Below are positions 25,585 through 32,288 of a stretch of 34,140 nucleotides of DNA, in pieces (positions within the stretch are counted from its first letter, which is position 1; each line of letters begins with the position of its first letter). The notes under the pieces were generated by a model. It had not been told where the DNA came from. It worked only from the letters and a program-made list of their open reading frames with translations, and did not search any database. Source of the stretch: Lysinibacillus piscis (lineage in GTDB: Bacteria > Bacillota > Bacilli > Bacillales_A > Planococcaceae); NCBI RefSeq assembly GCF_026012395.1, contig NZ_BRZA01000012.1, forward strand, positions 1-34,140. Reading direction: 5' to 3'. A program made the translations under genes and the position numbers.

Positions 25585-25825
25585 ATGGAAGAACGAGCAT
25601 GAATTGCAGCAACAACTAGACCGATTTGATGTGCCAATTCCTGAAAAGCTAGCAACCTATAAAAAAAATCGTTGGGATCGCTTTATTACCTATTTAGGTG
25701 CACCTGCTAAAGATCCATTTGAGCAAATTAGTAGCACCTCTTTTGGCTACACAGCATTGCGCATTGTACCGCTTGCTTGTGCAGTGATACTGGCTCTTGT
25801 ACAGTTGTTTAGTGTGGCAATGTAA
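25571..25825 (+). CDS. small membrane-anchored protein, possible anti-sigma (YxlC-like)
   Basis: An 84-aa protein with a soluble, charged N-terminal part of about 60 residues and a single C-terminal membrane helix (about 62-82, ALRIVPLACAVILALVQLF). AGGAGG precedes the ATG, which lies inside the end of the sigma gene. A short cytosolic domain with one membrane anchor directly after an ECF sigma gene is the arrangement of anti-sigma factors, and B. subtilis YxlC has this place after SigY. No zinc-binding anti-sigma motif is present. Confidence 0.8.
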   Translation: MLKDEWKNEHELQQQLDRFDVPIPEKLATYKKNRWDRFITYLGAPAKDPFEQISSTSFGYTALRIVPLACAVILALVQLFSVAM

Positions 25826-25834
25826 CATAAAAAA

Positions 25835-25862
25835 GACAGAAACGTGGATGAACGTTTCTGTC
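25835..25862. terminator. terminator between sigma operon and GNAT gene
   Basis: GACAGAAACGT (25835-25845) and ACGTTTCTGTC (25852-25862) pair perfectly. On the minus strand they are followed by TTTTTT, so it mainly ends the GNAT transcript, though the stem could also stop plus-strand transcripts. Confidence 0.85.
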
Positions 25863-25877
25863 AGTAAGTATAGTATG

Positions 25878-26666
25878 TTAAAAGCGCAGTATGTTCCAAA
25901 AACCAATATCCTCAAAGCCTAAGCGTTTGTAAATAGTGCCAGCCTGTGGATTATCATAAAAGAGACATAGTGATTTGCCTTCATCTAATAGCTCACCACA
26001 TAGCTTTTGCATACATTTTGTAGCATAGCCCTTTTTCTTATAGTCTTCTCGAGTAGCGACGCCTACAATCATAGCGGATAAGCTGTTTTCTGCAGCTGTG
26101 GAAGCAGAGGATACCATTAATTCGCCCTCTCGCATAAAGTAAGTACGTCCTGTTTTTTCTTCTTCCACACGCAGTTTGCTTTCCACAGTGATTGGACTAT
26201 GGGCAAATTCAGGGATGGAGCGGAGTAATGCTACATTTTCTTCAATAGTATCTCGTGTTAATCGTTCGATATTCACTAATTCTTCTGGAGCATAGATGGG
26301 ATGTAATGCTGTACATTTCGCATAATACAGCTCGTGTTTATGTAAAATCGCTTTATCCAGCGTAGGCTCTAACTGATCTGTTACATATTTTAAGCCTGCT
26401 ACATTGGTTGCTTCTTTGTCCGCATTAATAATTGCTGCAAAACCTTCTGCATCCAACGTATCCTGTGCATAGGCAATGTAGTTTCCTTCGTATTTAAGTA
26501 ATACCGCAATTAATTGCCCATCCTCAAATTGTCCCCAAAGCTTTTGAAATGGTTGGTCATAGCCGAAAACCTCAATATCGCCAATAATAAATAAATTTTC
26601 AGCAGGTTTTTGCTGTACAAGAGCCATACAAACTTCATGGTCAGCAGCAGTTAATAATCGAATCAT
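25878..26666 (-). CDS. GNAT family N-acetyltransferase
   Basis: A 262-aa protein with a divergent N-terminal half and a C-terminal GNAT fold. The acetyl-CoA-binding block IVGVATREDYKKKGYATKCM lies at about 195-215, and the closing GNAT strand AGTIYKRLGFEDIG lies near 242-255. It transfers an acetyl group to an unknown amine. A TTG at 26681 extends the frame, but GGAGTG seven bases before ATG 26666 decides the start. It has its own promoter between it and agrA, so it is separate from the agr operon. Confidence 0.88.
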   Translation of the reverse strand: MIRLLTAADHEVCMALVQQKPAENLFIIGDIEVFGYDQPFQKLWGQFEDGQLIAVLLKYEGNYIAYAQDTLDAEGFAAIINADKEATNVAGLKYVTDQLEPTLDKAILHKHELYYAKCTALHPIYAPEELVNIERLTRDTIEENVALLRSIPEFAHSPITVESKLRVEEEKTGRTYFMREGELMVSSASTAAENSLSAMIVGVATREDYKKKGYATKCMQKLCGELLDEGKSLCLFYDNPQAGTIYKRLGFEDIGFWNILRF

Positions 26667-26697
26667 GTTATCACACTCCAAATGTCAAATTAGTAGA

Positions 26698-26726
26698 ATA
26701 ATATGGTAAAGTGTGTCATTTGTCAA
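26698..26726 (-). promoter_or_regulatory. consensus promoter of GNAT gene with overlapping palindrome
   Basis: On the minus strand a perfect TTGACA (26726-26721), a 17-base spacer and TATTAT (26703-26698) stand 32 bases before the start codon. The -35 box is half of the palindrome TGTCAAGATTGACA (26721-26734), which ends at the agrA stop codon and could be an operator. Confidence 0.75.
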
Positions 26727-26734
26727 GATTGACA

Positions 26735-27487
26735 TTATTCAAAGATAATCGTGGATGTAGATGGCAATGCTTTTATTAATGCTTTTTTATAGCGAAATGA
26801 ATAATGGCAAATGGAACCGTTTGTCATCGTAATCGTGCGATAGGTTTGGTCAATTTTGCGAATATGTTGCAAATTGATAATATAGCCACGATGACAACGG
26901 AAGAAACGTTCATCTAACTGTTGTTCAATATCTGTTAAATTGCTGAAAAACTCATAGACACCATTTTTCTCCTTCATCTCGATTTTATGTGCATTGAGTG
27001 AAGTGGCAAAGCAATAAATATCTGTGAAGGGGATGATTTGCACATGTTCACCTATTTTCACTTGAAAAGTTTTATCAATTTGCTCAGTTTGTATATTTTG
27101 ATGTTTCTGATAAGCAATATGTAAAGTATCAATTAAATTTTCAGCTAAATTTGGCTCATTTTTTACTATAAAATCTAATGCAGCTATCTTGTATGTAAAG
27201 GTTAACTTTAACTTATCTGCATAGGTCGTAATGAAGATAATCGAAGCTAATGGATCTTTACTGCGTATAGTATTTGCTAGCTCTAAGCCATTGATTTCAT
27301 GCTGGAGCTCAATATCTAATAAAAAACAATTTGCCCGATGCTCTTTTAAATAAGTAAATACTTCAGATGGATTAGAGGCTATTAATGCAATTTCCACATC
27401 ATCATATTGAAATAAAGAAGAATGGACAATAGTGGACTGTAAAAATTTTCGTTGTCGTGCATCATCCTCACAAATAACAATTTTCAT
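26735..27487 (-). CDS. agrA: AgrA-type response regulator with LytTR DNA-binding domain
   Basis: A 250-aa regulator with a receiver domain (acidic Glu-Asp-Asp near 7-9, phosphoacceptor Asp58 in FLLDIEL) and a C-terminal LytTR domain (about 140-245, with RFFRCHRGYIINLQHI typical of the family). It is expected to bind promoters when phosphorylated by the AgrC-type kinase encoded just upstream. GTG 27496 opens the frame, but AGGAGG is spaced for ATG 27487 and lies within the end of the kinase gene, so the two are coupled. It is the last gene of the agrBDCA operon. The symbol reflects system membership, not proven orthology. Confidence 0.9.
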   Translation of the reverse strand: MKIVICEDDARQRKFLQSTIVHSSLFQYDDVEIALIASNPSEVFTYLKEHRANCFLLDIELQHEINGLELANTIRSKDPLASIIFITTYADKLKLTFTYKIAALDFIVKNEPNLAENLIDTLHIAYQKHQNIQTEQIDKTFQVKIGEHVQIIPFTDIYCFATSLNAHKIEMKEKNGVYEFFSNLTDIEQQLDERFFRCHRGYIINLQHIRKIDQTYRTITMTNGSICHYSFRYKKALIKALPSTSTIIFE

Positions 27488-27499
27488 GCTAGACACCTC

Positions 27500-28759
27500 C
27501 TAAAAAATTTGTAGCTCCTGTATAAAGTGCTGTTTCTCAATTCGTGTATTTAATGAAACATTTGCATGTGCCTGTAGGATTTCCTTCACATTTGCTAAAC
27601 CAATCCCTCGACCATCGCCTTTAGAGGAAGATTGATAATCAAATATAGTTGAAATATTGATATTTGTATCATGGATTACATTGTCAATCACAATGACAAC
27701 AGATTGCTGAGCAGTAGAGAGAACTGCAATATGTACAACTGAATCAGCAATCTCTACACTAGCTTCCATTGCATTATCAATCAAAATACCTAATACTCTT
27801 GTTAAATCAATAAGGTTCATATTCACAGAAGATATTGGATGTGGAATTTCCACTGTAACCCTTTGTTGCAAACGATTTGCGAGTAGTAGCTTAGATGATA
27901 ATAAGCCCTTTAGCTCAACAACCTCTAATTTTTCTAATGTGCCAATTATTTTACTTTGAAATAAGGTCTGTTTTTCTACCTGCATAATATCTGAATAAAA
28001 ATAGTGTTTTAATCCCTGTAAATCCTCATCTTCTATATAATTTTTTAGTGACATTAAAATATTGGTATAATCATGACGGAACTTTTGCATATCTGTATTT
28101 ACTTGCTCCAATGCCTGCATGTATTCAAAAAACTGCTGCTGTGCCACTTCTTTTTGTTGAATGGCTTGCATTTTGTTGAGGTTAGTAATCAGTAATGTCA
28201 CAGCAAGCACAATCAATAATATATAGGTAATTTGAATAAAGAAATTGGCTGTTGTTAACGCTTTATTATCTTGTACACCTATAAAGAATACATTGATATA
28301 AAACATACCAAGTGTTAGTATCCCAATAATAATTAATAATAGCTGCATTTTGAATGGGAAACGCAACGAAGATAACTTCTTTTTTACGCAGTTTTTATAT
28401 AAGAAACTGAGAGATATTTGGCATAGTATAAACCAAAATATTTCAAGTATATATGAATTAGTAGTAAGTTGACTATTGATAAATTGTGCTAGGTTATCTG
28501 AAAAAATACTAATGAGTAGAACGACAGTCACATCAAAAAAAGCTACAATACTCTTTGTAAATAAGTAAAATAGCAAACTGGCTGTAATAAATAAAAAACA
28601 GATAGCTATAAGTTGTGAGGTATATGTTAACAATAAACAAAAAGGTAGTATCACCAAAACAATAACTTGTATAAGCTTTATTTTAGTTGGACGAATAGTG
28701 AGAAGATAGAACAATGGTCCAAAAATGAATATAGAATCTCTTAATATGAAAAGAAGCAT
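27500..28759 (-). CDS. agrC: AgrC-type peptide-sensing histidine kinase
   Basis: A 419-aa kinase. The N-terminal half (1-195) has about six or seven membrane helices, as in AgrC peptide receptors. A coiled linker follows, then the HPK10-type phosphoacceptor motif FRHDYTNILMSL with His229, and a GHKL ATPase domain with DNAMEAS (N box) and GDGRGIGLANVKEI (G box). AAAGGA stands nine bases before ATG 28759, six bases after the agrD stop. It should detect the cyclic peptide made from the small gene just upstream and phosphorylate the AgrA-type regulator. Confidence 0.92.
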   Translation of the reverse strand: MLLFILRDSIFIFGPLFYLLTIRPTKIKLIQVIVLVILPFCLLLTYTSQLIAICFLFITASLLFYLFTKSIVAFFDVTVVLLISIFSDNLAQFINSQLTTNSYILEIFWFILCQISLSFLYKNCVKKKLSSLRFPFKMQLLLIIIGILTLGMFYINVFFIGVQDNKALTTANFFIQITYILLIVLAVTLLITNLNKMQAIQQKEVAQQQFFEYMQALEQVNTDMQKFRHDYTNILMSLKNYIEDEDLQGLKHYFYSDIMQVEKQTLFQSKIIGTLEKLEVVELKGLLSSKLLLANRLQQRVTVEIPHPISSVNMNLIDLTRVLGILIDNAMEASVEIADSVVHIAVLSTAQQSVVIVIDNVIHDTNINISTIFDYQSSSKGDGRGIGLANVKEILQAHANVSLNTRIEKQHFIQELQIF

Positions 28760-28765
28760 ATTGAA

Positions 28766-28915
28766 TTATCCTTTATAAAAAGGATGTTCTTTTTTTAATT
28801 TTTCAGGTAACTCTTCTTCATGAGCAAACATTCTACAAACATAAACCATATCATTTTGAGTGATAGACATAATAAGATTTGAAATATTTTTAATCATTGT
28901 TTTAAGATAATTCAT
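28766..28915 (-). CDS. agrD: AgrD-like autoinducing peptide precursor (short ORF)
   Basis: A 50-codon gene lying exactly between agrB and agrC. AAAGGAGA is nine bases before ATG 28915, and the gene overlaps the end of agrB by 14 bases. The product begins with an amphipathic stretch (MNYLKTMIKNISNLIMSI), then QNDMVYVCRMFAHEEELPEKL and a lysine-rich end. AgrD peptides have an N-terminal amphipathic helix, a short peptide whose Cys forms a thiolactone with the residue five positions on, and an acidic tail with Pro. Here Cys27-Arg-Met-Phe-Ala31 would form a five-residue ring, followed by HEEELPEKL as the tail. AgrB would cut after Ala31. The N-terminal end of the mature peptide cannot be fixed. 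Confidence 0.85.
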   Translation of the reverse strand: MNYLKTMIKNISNLIMSITQNDMVYVCRMFAHEEELPEKLKKEHPFYKG

Positions 28916-29480
28916 ATAAAATTGTCTCCTTTTTCTGATTATAGATTTCTAATAAAAGCATAAAAAGTTCTAAAAGAATACCTAATGTAATAAATGGTAG
29001 TAAAGTACTTGGTAATAGTAAATAGATGCCATATAGAATAATAGCACGTTTATATATTTTCTTTTTCAAATAGTCTCTATGTGCTGTATTAAGAATAGAA
29101 TGCTTTTTTGTGCCCTGAGGAGCTAAATATACTACTAGTAATAAACTTAATAACGTTAGGATAGACAGTAATGTACCATCTATTTTTATATAGGTGGTAA
29201 GCTTACATAAAATAGGGAATAATAAAATACTTCCTATTAAGCATTGTCTACTTGTTTGAAAATGAAAACCAAAGCAAACTTGTCTTAATACATAAAAAGC
29301 TATATGGGTAATCATTACTTCTAATAAGCATCCTAGTAAAAGCGCAATAGAATAGACAATAAACAATCTACCTACTTCAGAAACAAGCAATTTAATACCA
29401 TATTCGATTTTGAGTCTTTCCGTTTGTGTATGTGATTCAAGTGTAAATAGATTAACTAAGTAATTTTCTATATATTTCAT
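28902..29480 (-). CDS. agrB: AgrB-type peptide-processing membrane protease
   Basis: A 192-aa membrane protein with four to six helices, the normal size of AgrB. It carries the catalytic pair in RQVCFGFHFQTSRQCLIGS: His73 and Cys80, with the same seven-residue spacing as His77/Cys84 of S. aureus AgrB. It should cleave the acidic tail of the AgrD-like precursor and close the thiolactone ring. GGAAGG precedes ATG 29480. It is the first gene of the operon, divergent from the secreted amidase gene. Confidence 0.93.
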   Translation of the reverse strand: MKYIENYLVNLFTLESHTQTERLKIEYGIKLLVSEVGRLFIVYSIALLLGCLLEVMITHIAFYVLRQVCFGFHFQTSRQCLIGSILLFPILCKLTTYIKIDGTLLSILTLLSLLLVVYLAPQGTKKHSILNTAHRDYLKKKIYKRAIILYGIYLLLPSTLLPFITLGILLELFMLLLEIYNQKKETILYELS

Positions 29481-29565
29481 AAACGTCCACCTTCCTTTCT
29501 TATTTTACATAAATTTGTCTATAAATGGTGCAAAATTTCCTCAAATGTCGATTTTTCTTCCTAAA

Positions 29566-29590
29566 CGTTATGGTGGTAACGAAAGTTGAT
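29566..29590. promoter_or_regulatory. dyad and LytTR-like sites in the agr divergent region
   Basis: The 244-base gap between agrB and the amidase gene holds the exact dyad CGTTA-N6-TAACG (29566-29581). Overlapping it are AAAGTTGAT (29582-29590, plus strand) and AACGTTTAG (minus strand, about 29570-29562), both fitting the LytTR half-site pattern. Spacing does not match the classic 21-base direct repeat, so AgrA binding here is a hypothesis. The rest of the gap shows nothing I can name. Confidence 0.35.
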
Positions 29591-29724
29591 AGTCAGGAAA
29601 TATAAGTGTTTTTTTAGGAAAAAACGACTTATAGAAGCTACTTTTCATGTATTCTGTTTACGATATACGGTGTAGCTAGCTAACATATATCTTAAACACA
29701 CATAAGAAAGAAGGAAGAATAATC

Positions 29725-30462
29725 GTGAAGAAACATATTTTAACATTTTCTTTTACTGCGGCTATGTTATTTAGCCAAACAGGTAACACTTATGCCACAT
29801 CCTATGTCGATGATATTTTAAAGCTTCAGCCAGATATCTCGAAACAAGAATTACTACAGGATGTTAGAGCATTTTCTGTTGATACAGGGCAATCCGAACA
29901 AATTATTCTGGAACAGATTTATACAGAGTTAAAAGAAGATAAAGCACAAGGGATTGCAGAAAAAGTAGCATATGCTCAAACCAAAGAGGGTGTATCAACT
30001 TATGGCGCTAGTGGAGGAACGATTAGTGTTGGTGCAGGTACAAAGGGTAATTTTTACTATACGCCATCACAAACAGCTTATTTAGATCATGGGCATGTGG
30101 GAATGTATTATAATTCAACAACAATTGTAGAGGCTGTTCCTTCTACAGGAGTACGAACAATTTCAACTACGCAACGTTTAGTTGATAGCGTCGGTGCGGT
30201 TGAAAAATCTGTTAAAACGACATCAACCAATCGTAATAAGGCTGCGGATTGGGCATACTCGCAACTTGGACAATCTTATTCGTATAATTTTGCAACAAAT
30301 CGTTTAACAGCACATACTGGAGATAAAAACTGTTCAAAACTCATTTGGTCAGCTTATCAATTAAATGGTAATCTCGATTTAGATGTGGATGGTGGTGCAG
30401 GTGTTTATCCACGTGATGTCCGAGATGCTTCGGATACTACATTGGTAAGAACAATTAAGTAA
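29725..30462 (+). CDS. secreted papain-like (NlpC/P60 superfamily, YiiX/YycO-type) amidase or peptidase
   Basis: A 245-aa exported protein. A signal peptide (about 1-24, ending TYA) is followed by a helical pro-like region (25-90) and a catalytic domain with permuted order: DHGHVGMYY (His124 the probable catalytic base), the acidic IVEAVPS (Glu136), then NCSKLIWSAYQ with Cys203 as nucleophile. His before Cys is the mark of the YiiX/YycO circularly permuted papain-like family. Likely substrates are cell-wall peptides or amide and lipid bonds; not determined. Translation starts at GTG with AAGGAAG upstream. It faces agrB across a shared control region, which makes it a candidate agr target. A terminator follows. 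Confidence 0.85.
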   Translation: MKKHILTFSFTAAMLFSQTGNTYATSYVDDILKLQPDISKQELLQDVRAFSVDTGQSEQIILEQIYTELKEDKAQGIAEKVAYAQTKEGVSTYGASGGTISVGAGTKGNFYYTPSQTAYLDHGHVGMYYNSTTIVEAVPSTGVRTISTTQRLVDSVGAVEKSVKTTSTNRNKAADWAYSQLGQSYSYNFATNRLTAHTGDKNCSKLIWSAYQLNGNLDLDVDGGAGVYPRDVRDASDTTLVRTIK

Positions 30463-30467
30463 GAAGG

Positions 30468-30506
30468 ATTAATCGTTTGTAACTTAGTTATGAACGATTA
30501 ATTTTT
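30468..30506 (+). terminator. terminator after amidase gene
   Basis: ATTAATCGTT (30468-30477) and AACGATTAAT (30493-30502) pair perfectly and are followed by TTTT. The loop is long (15 bases), so read-through into the next gene is possible. Confidence 0.7.
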
Positions 30507-30518
30507 GGAGGGGTAAAT

Positions 30519-31685
30519 TTGAAAAAGATAATGATACCAGGAATTATTTTACTCATCATTACCAGTGGTGTGATTTATCTAGGGCAACCCAAAAATCTAT
30601 TTTTAGCTGCTGAAGATATTGATGGTACATTATTAAAAAAGACTAAAGCAGTTATCTATTTATCAACAACAGCTGTTCAATATAACAATAATGGGATAAG
30701 CTATGCTATTTTTGTCAAAGAGGATCATTCAGCGCAAGCGTTTCAGATGGATAATTTAGAGTTAGGTACTATGGCTGTAGGGGACAATCAGCTCCTATTA
30801 GCAGACAAATATACGGTACGTATTGTAGGAGATAAGATGAAAACGTTTCAGATGAAAACATCTCAACATACAGGTGAACGAACTGGGTACCTACCATCAC
30901 AAAATACCTTTTTTAGTATCTATAATAGTGGATTTGACCCATCAGGTAGTTATAGATCAGATGTTTACTTTGGAAATCGTGAGAGGATACATACAGGGAC
31001 GATTCCGCAATATATTTTGACTTCTGGGGCAACAGATGAAGCGATTTATGTGCTAACACAAGAATTTGACACTAAGACATTGACTTTAAAAGAAGTAACA
31101 TTGGATAAAGAACTCACCATCCATGATATCACAGCACTTCATGTAGAATCTTTTGATGACAGCAGTTCAACAACACCCATTTTAGTTGATAAACAATATT
31201 ATTATCTACCTCTATCAACAATCAATATAAAAGAATCAAGTGAAAATATTGAAATTTATAGGATTAATAAACAAACAGGAAACCAAGAGAAATTTCCGTT
31301 TATTAACTATGAAAATGTAAATTTAGCATCTACTATTCCTTATAATACTAAGAATTCCGCCACTATTTATCAGAATAAATTGTTTTATGTGGATGGATTA
31401 GGAGATATTTATACATTTGATTTAACAACCAATAAAACTTCAAAAGCATTTCAACTCAAAGAACCTGCGCAATCTAGCATCCGCCACAATGAGCAAACGT
31501 ATTTTAAAGATGGTTATTTGTATGTATTAAGGTATAGCAAAGAGAAAAAGAACTACTATTATTTAGAAACTTACTCACTAGATACAGGCAAGTTGATTGA
31601 TTCATTTGATATACATGGTTTAGATAAAATTCTCAATTCTCAAAGAAAAGAGCCTTATTCTTATGATTTAAAAGTATTGCAATAA
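30519..31685 (+). CDS. membrane-anchored extracellular protein, beta-propeller-like, unknown
   Basis: A 388-aa protein with one N-terminal hydrophobic helix (about 4-20) that is probably an uncleaved anchor, since no lipobox or clear cleavage site follows. The outer part is rich in short beta-strand patterns that recur (for example DGLGDIYTFDLTTNKTSKAF and DGYLYVLRYSKEKK), resembling blades of PQQ or WD-type propellers; this is a fold impression only. TTG 30519 is the start, with GGAGGGG five bases upstream. It is AT-rich, and no family was recognised. Confidence 0.7.
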   Translation: MKKIMIPGIILLIITSGVIYLGQPKNLFLAAEDIDGTLLKKTKAVIYLSTTAVQYNNNGISYAIFVKEDHSAQAFQMDNLELGTMAVGDNQLLLADKYTVRIVGDKMKTFQMKTSQHTGERTGYLPSQNTFFSIYNSGFDPSGSYRSDVYFGNRERIHTGTIPQYILTSGATDEAIYVLTQEFDTKTLTLKEVTLDKELTIHDITALHVESFDDSSSTTPILVDKQYYYLPLSTINIKESSENIEIYRINKQTGNQEKFPFINYENVNLASTIPYNTKNSATIYQNKLFYVDGLGDIYTFDLTTNKTSKAFQLKEPAQSSIRHNEQTYFKDGYLYVLRYSKEKKNYYYLETYSLDTGKLIDSFDIHGLDKILNSQRKEPYSYDLKVLQ

Positions 31686-31826
31686 GGAATTGTTATTTTT
31701 AAACATAAAAGTGCTGATGATTTTGGGACAATCCATATCATGCTCTCTAATTTATGGAGATTGCATGTACAAGAAAAGTCCTCATAAGCAGCACAAAGAT
31801 TCACTATTTATTAGGAGGAATAAGTA

Positions 31827-32228
31827 ATGAACAAATTATTGAAAAAGTATTCAAGTATAGCGTTAATTGGAGGGATTTTATTCAGTGGTTTTGGGGCTAC
31901 TACAGCAAATGCTGCATCAACGCCATATGTTTCTCCATATTTTGACTATGGAGTGTATGTAGGTGGGGGAGATGGAACGGACTTTAATCTTAATGGCACA
32001 CAGTACTTCATTGCAACACATTCTGCTGTTTACTCTGGTCAACCATCAGGTGTTATTTATCAATTGAAGGGCTTGTTTGGTGTTGTGTCAACAAGTAATT
32101 CACAATCAGGAGCTATTACCCAAAAAAGAGTAGATGTTAGTGGACCGACAGGATCAAGGAAAGCATATTTAAGAAATATGTATGAACTTAATACACCTCA
32201 AAAAGCAAGTGGCTCATTTAACTACTAA
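31827..32228 (+). CDS. small secreted protein, unknown
   Basis: A 133-aa protein with a good signal peptide (LLKKYSSIALIGGILFSGFG, cleavage after ANA near 29). It leaves a mature domain of about 104 residues that is rich in Gly, Ser, Tyr and Thr and free of Cys. AGGAGGAA precedes ATG 31827. The composition suggests a beta-rich exported protein, such as a toxin, bacteriocin or matrix protein, but no motif was recognised. It has a terminator of its own and lies within the exported gene group beside agr. Confidence 0.75.
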   Translation: MNKLLKKYSSIALIGGILFSGFGATTANAASTPYVSPYFDYGVYVGGGDGTDFNLNGTQYFIATHSAVYSGQPSGVIYQLKGLFGVVSTSNSQSGAITQKRVDVSGPTGSRKAYLRNMYELNTPQKASGSFNY

Positions 32229-32236
32229 ATATTCAG

Positions 32237-32274
32237 ATGGGTAACAAGTTTATTTTAGCTTGTTACCCATTTAT
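32237..32274 (+). terminator. terminator after small secreted protein
   Basis: ATGGGTAACAAG (32237-32248) and CTTGTTACCCAT (32259-32270) form a perfect 12-bp stem followed by TTAT. It ends 15 bases before the lipoprotein start. Confidence 0.82.
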
Positions 32275-32288
32275 CATAAGGAGATAGA

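Noticed and set aside
31754..31945. 63-codon frame overlapping the small secreted protein gene
   Set aside because: It is in a different frame from the signal-peptide gene at 31827, which has a strong ribosome site; product not protein-like.
31827..32228. Lactococcin 972-type bacteriocin
   Set aside because: Size and signal peptide fit loosely, but the expected Trp/His pattern and the partner membrane protein and ABC genes are absent.
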